A DNA stretch of 64,000 nucleotides from IMG/VR virus record IMGVR_UViG_3300027782_000027, positions 62,001 through 126,000 of that record, one strand, 5' to 3'. The notes below the pieces were generated by a model that was given only the letters and a program-made list of their open reading frames with translations, had not been told where the DNA came from and made no database searches. Source of the DNA: a virus. Each line of letters opens with the position of its first letter. The first letter of the stretch is position 1. A program made the translations under genes and the position numbers. Positions 58,690-64,000 of this stretch are shown one piece after another.

Positions 58690-58696
58690 TATTTAT
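58690..58696 (+). promoter_or_regulatory. Putative late promoter (TATTTAT) of the large baseplate gene
   Basis: TTCTATTTATTATAAAAAG lies 14 bases before the ATG at 58711. Confidence 0.55.
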
Positions 58697-58710
58697 TATA
58701 AAAAGATTTG

Positions 58711-61700
58711 ATGCAAGAAAATATTCTTTCTTTTAACGGTTCGGAAAATTTTAGAAAAACACTTGTTTCTCGAAACTTAAAGCCTTATAAAATTGAGGGT
58801 TCATTTTCCAGTGCCGAATATCAACAAAATTATACTGCAAATTTAACGGATAGTTCACCTGTTGACACCCCTGATATAAGTTATGATATATATGAAGAGC
58901 CGAAATTAAATACAATTATAAATGTTTACGGACCGGCTGGAAATTTCATTGACGGTGCTGAAGTAGTAAATTCTCTTGATATACCACAACCACCAAGACC
59001 TGTTTCTACAGGTGAGGAAATTGGTCAAAACGAATATAACCCAAACTTTACTAAACTCGATATAATAAATGAAACATTTATTGATAATGTTGCGGTTGTA
59101 AATCGATATACTCCTGAAGGTAATTATGATGATTTATTTGTTGTTGATGAAAAAATATTGGCAAAAACATTACAACAAAGTGGAGTTTATGGTGACGGTA
59201 TTTCATCTCCAATAAATTTTGTTCAGGGTGATTATACTGTAACTGAAATATTAAATAACGACCCTGAATTAATAAGTGATTCTTATATTCAAAAAATTGG
59301 CGCGGAAAGATTAACATATGCGTTCCAACAAAGAATTGCTCGTGAAATCGAAAGAAATACTGTTGGGTCAATTAATTTAGGGATTTTAACAAGTCCGTTT
59401 GAGGCAACATTAGTTGCTACAGGTCAAGAACCTTTTATACAGAGAAACTATACAATTACAGTTCCTAATGGTGTCATAGATTACGCAGCATACTTTTTAC
59501 AAAGAGTTGCTGGTTTTTTATTACCCTATTCACCAATCGAAGGAAGTTATTTTTCAGATGTTGAAAGACAAAGAATTAAACCACAACAAACATTAGGTAA
59601 TTTAGGTGGTAATATTTTAAATAGACAAAATCCTTCTATAATTTTTTTACAAAATACAGGTTCAGGACAAAAAAGTGTTTTATTTAATACTATTGCTTAT
59701 AACAGATATAAACCTGATTATACATTTTATCTAACTCAACTTGGTAGTTCTCTTTCTGACTTTTTTGAAAATCCTAATTCTATCGGTAATTTATACATTG
59801 GTAGACAAGAGTCGGACATAATTAATGTTACATCACCTCCAGGTGCTAGTCCGGTTAATGCTTATGGAATACCAACAAGGACACCTGTTTACGGACCTGA
59901 TAAAGTCTCAATGCTTTATGAAGGTGACCAAAACTTCCAATTTGGTTTGGCTGGAAAAGATTATAGTCAAAGACCTGTTTTTGACGGAGGGTTTGTTTGG
60001 ATATCTGAATTAACAAAAGTTGAAGCAGGAAGAACTGTTGGACAAGATGGTAGAATTTATGACAATAATTTAACATTTTCACCACTAAGTTCATCTTATC
60101 AACAAGTCTTGTCAACAGGATATGAGTTTAGACCTGGTTCAATATTAGATGTTACACAAAGAATAATTGACTCTACACCTGCTCAGGGTAAGGATAGATT
60201 AGCTCATGTGGGTAATGCGATGAACCAAGTGTCGAAAGTTTTTTGGGACGGATATAAGGAATTAACAAAGGGTTCCAAAGTTAAAAAATATGTTGATGAG
60301 AATGGTTCTATTGTTGGAACTGAGTATGGTAGAATTTTCTCAAAGGATAGACCTTACTACACTTACGGAGATTTACAAGGAACTTACGCTAACAAAAGTG
60401 GGGCGGATACAAACGGTAATATAAGAAGGTATTCATATTCGGTATTAGATAGTGCGTATAACCTTAATATTGTTCCTTATAAAAATGGAGGAACATCAAC
60501 TCAAGGAGGAAGTGTTAAAAAATACATGTTTTCGTTAGAGAACTTAGCTTGGAAATCAACACCTGAATTTAATAATTTACCTGATATTGAAAAGGGCCCA
60601 AACGGTGGTAGAATCATGTGGTTTCCACCATATGAATTAACTTTTGGAGATAGTTCTACAGCAAATTTTAATGCAACTAATTTTATCGGAAGACCTGAAC
60701 CAATCTATACTTACAATAATACAACAAGAACTGGTGATATAAGTTTTAAAATAGTTGTTGACCATCCATCAGTATTAAATTTAATTGTTAATAGAGAATT
60801 AGAAAATCAAAATAGTGATTTAATAAATGGTGTGGTTAATTCATTTTTTGCTGGATGTAGAAAATATGACATATATGAATTAGCGAAAAACTTTGGAAGT
60901 TTAAGTTTAAACACTATCGAAGACATCTATCAACAAGTATTAGAAAGTGACCAAACATCTCAAGAAGATAAACTTGAGGCTTTAGAATCATTACCACAAG
61001 ATGAAGGTAATCCTACTGATTCACAAAGAGTTAGCTTAAGTCAAAATTACAATGATTTTGGATTTTATTTTGAAGCATATCAAACTATTGATTCATCAAC
61101 TGATTACGAAATTTTGTATGCTGATTATCTAAGTAAAGAAGGGTTTTATGCCGAACAACAACCCCAAGAACCTATAAGTAGTTTTTTTGACAAAGTTATA
61201 AAAGAAAATTATAATACAATACTATCATTAAGAGATGAGATTGTTGAAATTTTAATTGCTGGTGGTGAAGTAAGTTTAGAACTTGTTGGCACTTTGGATG
61301 TTGAAACAAATTCTAGTGAGTCTTCAACATATAATAATGATAGATTATCATCAATTAATATATTTTTTGAAGAATATGTTTTTCAAAGTACGTTAGCTAG
61401 CAAATACATTAACAACGGAAAGTTGAAAATTACATTAAGTAGTGAAATACAATCTTCCGCAATTATAAAATCAAGTGAACCTTTTGACTCGTTTGATTGT
61501 AACACAATTATTAATAACACTAACACTCCGTTCTCAATTCAAGCGATGGCTTGTAGAGGTATAAGAGTAAAAAATGTAATAGTTACACCACAACCACCTG
61601 ATAGTGAAAATAGTGGTGCGGTTAACACAAACAGTAATGATGGTGACAGTAATTTAAGAAGAAGTACTGGACAATTTTTGTCAGATGTTTTTGGTAATAA

Positions 61701-63543
61701 GAAAAAGAAAAAAGAAAGTGTTGAGGCTAAAGCTAAAAATTTAAGTAAAACAATTCTATCAGAATTATTAAATGAGAAGAATTATTTTGAAATAATTAAA
61801 CAAGAAGACCCATTTTTATATGATAGTTTTAAAACAAAAATTAAATTCTTTAACCCAGCATTCCACTCTATTACACCTGAAGGATTTAATTCAAGATTAA
61901 CTTTTTTAAATCAATGTGTTAGACCTGGTAATACAATACCAACAAAAAATACTTCAGGTGATTTTGAAACTAAAGATTCTTTAAATACAAATTTTGGTTC
62001 ACCACCTATTTTAGTGTTAAGAATTGGTGATTTTTATAATTGTAAAATCGTACCTGAAACTTTAGGTTTTACATACGAAGCATTAGATTTTAATCCTGAA
62101 GGTATTGGTGTTCAACCAATGATTGTTACTGCAAAATTAGGTTTTAAAATGATTGGTGGACATGGTTTAAAAGAACCGATTGAAAGATTACAAAACGCTC
62201 TTTCATTTAATTATTATGCTAATACTGAAATGTATGATGAAAGGTCAATTCCTACTGATACAACTAAATTAACAGCAGTTTTAAATGGTGATACCGGTTT
62301 AAGTTCAAATCTAAGAACTTTACAAAACTTAGCTAATCAAACTAATAACCAAAACTTGGCTAGTAATCAGGCGACAAATCAAAACCCAACCGATGGGGGT
62401 AATTTTATTGGAAATGTGTCTGAGTCAACAAACACAAATGGTGTGTTAACAGGAACTATACAATATAAGAATTTAGTTGACTCAACTGTTGATAACAGTC
62501 AAAATTACATGAATTTAGTTGAAAGTTTTATTACAAGTGTAACTAAAGAATATAATTATGGTGTTTTAACTCAGATATATAATGAAAGACTATTTAACAA
62601 TGGAACTTTCAATTCCTTACAAGGACCTGTCTCAGACGTAAAAATTTTGGGTAAATTTAATAATTACTCAAATTATATTACAAGTGTAATGTCAGCATTA
62701 ATTACTGAGATTGATAATGGTACAGATATATTAACTGTTTATTTGTTATCTAAGAATGTTCCGCAAAATGAAATTAGAATAGTTCAATCAAATTTTAAAG
62801 CAGCTTGTCAAAATAGAAAGAATACAATATTACAAGGTATTGGTAGTAAAATACAATCAATAACTAATCAACAGTCTGAGATATATCAAATTTTTAGAAG
62901 AATGGATTTAGTTTGTGATTCTACAGATGGTAAGTTAAATTCAAATGGTTCTATATTTGCATTAACTAATACTGGTGAACCTTACGGAACATCGGATACC
63001 TTAACGGATATTAGAACTGATTATACACAAATAGCTAATGATTTCAAAAGTTATTACTCTTTATTGTTATCTAATAATATAATTATTGAACCAGCGGTTT
63101 CAACATTGTATTTCACACCTTTCACTAGTTATAGTTCAACAGGTGGATTAAATTTATTCTTCACATTATTCTCAAACGATTTTACAGATAATCAATCTAT
63201 TGAAAATTTAAAGAATTTTTTAACACAAAACTATACACCTGTAAATGAAAACACAAAAACAAAAGTTTTAACATATTTGAGTTCTATTTCACAATCAATT
63301 ATTGATGAGAAAAACGCTCAAACAACATATGTAAATAATTTCTTTACAGGTCAAAGTTATTTGATTTATAAAAATTATAATCCACAAGTTGATGGTGTTA
63401 GTGTGAAAGGAAGGGATAGAGATTTTACATTTACTTCAGCAGGTTCAACATCAAATCAACAAACTAATGTTTCCAACATTTATAAAAATGTTAATATTGA
63501 TAATAATCAATCAACATACAACGGAAAAAAATATTTTAACTAA
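58711..63543 (+). CDS. Very large baseplate/tail structural protein
   Basis: The product has 1610 residues from the ATG at 58711; the TTG one codon earlier is not needed. It has a central conserved-looking block near residues 600-720 (KYMFSLENLAWKSTPEFNNL, GGRIMWFPPYELTFGDSS, GRPEPIYTYNNTTRTGDISF then KIVVDHPSVLNLIV) that recalls baseplate hub or tube-initiator proteins of T4-like phages of Bacteroidota. A Lys-rich segment (GNKKKKKESVEAKAKN) lies near 990. The N- and C-terminal thirds are Asn/Ser/Thr-rich. Position between tape measure and gp53-like genes supports a baseplate hub or tube-base role. A named T4 homologue cannot be given. Confidence 0.7.
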   Translation: MQENILSFNGSENFRKTLVSRNLKPYKIEGSFSSAEYQQNYTANLTDSSPVDTPDISYDIYEEPKLNTIINVYGPAGNFIDGAEVVNSLDIPQPPRPVSTGEEIGQNEYNPNFTKLDIINETFIDNVAVVNRYTPEGNYDDLFVVDEKILAKTLQQSGVYGDGISSPINFVQGDYTVTEILNNDPELISDSYIQKIGAERLTYAFQQRIAREIERNTVGSINLGILTSPFEATLVATGQEPFIQRNYTITVPNGVIDYAAYFLQRVAGFLLPYSPIEGSYFSDVERQRIKPQQTLGNLGGNILNRQNPSIIFLQNTGSGQKSVLFNTIAYNRYKPDYTFYLTQLGSSLSDFFENPNSIGNLYIGRQESDIINVTSPPGASPVNAYGIPTRTPVYGPDKVSMLYEGDQNFQFGLAGKDYSQRPVFDGGFVWISELTKVEAGRTVGQDGRIYDNNLTFSPLSSSYQQVLSTGYEFRPGSILDVTQRIIDSTPAQGKDRLAHVGNAMNQVSKVFWDGYKELTKGSKVKKYVDENGSIVGTEYGRIFSKDRPYYTYGDLQGTYANKSGADTNGNIRRYSYSVLDSAYNLNIVPYKNGGTSTQGGSVKKYMFSLENLAWKSTPEFNNLPDIEKGPNGGRIMWFPPYELTFGDSSTANFNATNFIGRPEPIYTYNNTTRTGDISFKIVVDHPSVLNLIVNRELENQNSDLINGVVNSFFAGCRKYDIYELAKNFGSLSLNTIEDIYQQVLESDQTSQEDKLEALESLPQDEGNPTDSQRVSLSQNYNDFGFYFEAYQTIDSSTDYEILYADYLSKEGFYAEQQPQEPISSFFDKVIKENYNTILSLRDEIVEILIAGGEVSLELVGTLDVETNSSESSTYNNDRLSSINIFFEEYVFQSTLASKYINNGKLKITLSSEIQSSAIIKSSEPFDSFDCNTIINNTNTPFSIQAMACRGIRVKNVIVTPQPPDSENSGAVNTNSNDGDSNLRRSTGQFLSDVFGNKKKKKESVEAKAKNLSKTILSELLNEKNYFEIIKQEDPFLYDSFKTKIKFFNPAFHSITPEGFNSRLTFLNQCVRPGNTIPTKNTSGDFETKDSLNTNFGSPPILVLRIGDFYNCKIVPETLGFTYEALDFNPEGIGVQPMIVTAKLGFKMIGGHGLKEPIERLQNALSFNYYANTEMYDERSIPTDTTKLTAVLNGDTGLSSNLRTLQNLANQTNNQNLASNQATNQNPTDGGNFIGNVSESTNTNGVLTGTIQYKNLVDSTVDNSQNYMNLVESFITSVTKEYNYGVLTQIYNERLFNNGTFNSLQGPVSDVKILGKFNNYSNYITSVMSALITEIDNGTDILTVYLLSKNVPQNEIRIVQSNFKAACQNRKNTILQGIGSKIQSITNQQSEIYQIFRRMDLVCDSTDGKLNSNGSIFALTNTGEPYGTSDTLTDIRTDYTQIANDFKSYYSLLLSNNIIIEPAVSTLYFTPFTSYSSTGGLNLFFTLFSNDFTDNQSIENLKNFLTQNYTPVNENTKTKVLTYLSSISQSIIDEKNAQTTYVNNFFTGQSYLIYKNYNPQVDGVSVKGRDRDFTFTSAGSTSNQQTNVSNIYKNVNIDNNQSTYNGKKYFN

Positions 63544-63869
63544 TGGCTAACGAATATTTAAATAGATACCAATTCTTTACGGCAAACGACCAACAAAATA
63601 CTATTCCGTATATTAATATTCCTTTGAAAAATTCCGATAAAAAATACATTTATAAACTTGGAGTTTCTCGTTTAGATAAAATATCCCAACTGTATTATGA
63701 CACGCCTTATTTTGGTTGGCTTATTTTACAATCAAACTCACAGTATGGTGGTTCAGAATTAAACATTCCTGACAATGCCGTTCTTAACATACCCTTCCCT
63801 TTAACATCTTCTTTATTAGATTATAAATCAGCTTTAGAGCGTTATTTCTATTATTATGGCGAACAATAA
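63543..63869 (+). CDS. 53: Baseplate wedge protein, gp53-like
   Basis: The product has 108 residues (T4 gp53 196, so a short version). The pattern KYIYKLGVSRLDKISQLYYD then TPYFGWLILQSNSQYGG and a LysM-like end NIPDNAVLNIPFPL fits the gp53/LysM-like wedge family, in which a short domain recognises neighbouring wedge proteins. Its ATG overlaps the previous TAA (TAATG) and its stop overlaps the next gene, a tightly coupled baseplate operon. Confidence 0.75.
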   Translation: MANEYLNRYQFFTANDQQNTIPYINIPLKNSDKKYIYKLGVSRLDKISQLYYDTPYFGWLILQSNSQYGGSELNIPDNAVLNIPFPLTSSLLDYKSALERYFYYYGEQ

Positions 63870-64000
63870 TATTTTTATTGAAAAAGATGTAAATAATATC
63901 TTCATAGTTAATCCTAATAAAGTTACCAACCAATTTGGTAACGCTGAAGATAGGAATGTTCCTATGGAAGATTTGGTTTATTATGTCAATTTAGACTGTG
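63856..64000 (+). CDS. Virion/baseplate protein, N-terminal part (runs off the window)
   Basis: The frame is open from the ATG at 63856, overlapping the gp53-like stop by 14 bases, to the end of the window (48 codons). It begins MANNNIFIEKDVNNIFIVNP and continues KVTNQFGNAEDRNVPMEDL. The motif NPxKVxNQFGNxEDRxV recalls large structural proteins of T4-like phages. It is probably the next baseplate wedge component, but too little is visible for a firm name. Confidence 0.65.
   Translation, partial: MANNNIFIEKDVNNIFIVNPNKVTNQFGNAEDRNVPMEDLVYYVNLDC

Noticed and set aside
1-64000. tRNA genes, terminase, integrase, insertion sequences
   Set aside because: I looked for cloverleaf-like GC-richer islands, the terminase ATPase/nuclease motifs and transposase or recombinase motifs, and saw none; they may lie outside the window.

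Overview
The window is a gene-dense, AT-rich piece of a T4-like myovirus (Caudoviricetes with a contractile tail). The best-supported landmarks are homologues of T4 gp20 (portal), gp21 (prohead protease), gp22 (scaffold), gp23 (major capsid protein), gp5 (baseplate hub OB-fold), gp55 (late sigma), gp43 (family B DNA polymerase), gp15 (tail completion), gp18 (sheath), gp19 (tube), a tape measure and gp53 (baseplate wedge). Three things point to a Bacteroidota host, as an inference. Most genes have A-rich leaders with no Shine-Dalgarno sequence. A small minus-strand gene encodes a ribosomal protein bS21 of the Bacteroidota type. Two small proteins resemble domains common in that phylum (DUF4494-like and DUF6576-like).

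Layout. 1-1122: 3' part of a tail-fibre gene with a Thr/Pro repeat linker. 1192-8917: head operon (portal, unknown, protease, DUF4494-like, scaffold, capsid protein), with bS21 encoded antisense between the portal and protease blocks. 8916-11703: small, probably internal or accessory proteins. 11700-17333: virion and baseplate genes on the minus strand, including the gp5-like hub. 17361-35616: a long, tightly overlapping minus-strand block with the gp55-like sigma factor, PhoH, dUTPase and a PolB-type 3'-5' exonuclease, surrounding about 17 kb of nucleotide-sugar enzymes and glycosyltransferases. 35705-38242: a small operon including a WYL-domain protein. 38290-41214: a second Thr/Pro-linker fibre gene. 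41309-44089: DNA polymerase. 44129-48902 (minus): connector-like protein, a superoxide dismutase fused to a nuclease-like domain, and an SNF2-type helicase. 48960-64000: neck, sheath, tube, tape measure and baseplate genes. No stretch over 300 bases lacks a gene, and I see no tRNA, CRISPR array, insertion sequence or terminase gene.

How the genes work together. A 7-mer, TATTTAT, lies 4-39 bases before the start codon of about 19 transcription units. Nearly all of these are structural or late genes, and none is the polymerase, the helicase or the start of the sugar block. I infer that it is the late promoter read by the gp55-like sigma factor. Several unrelated proteins begin with a short amphipathic segment ending in (L/I)xE, the cleavage signature of the T4 gp21 protease, also present in the capsid protein at residues 58-60. 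These look like capsid-targeting peptides, so the phage may package a set of internal proteins (SOD-nuclease fusion, WYL protein, basic Cys-containing proteins) with its DNA. The sugar block can plausibly make GDP-6-deoxyhexose and UDP-ManNAc and transfer them to a virion or host glycan.
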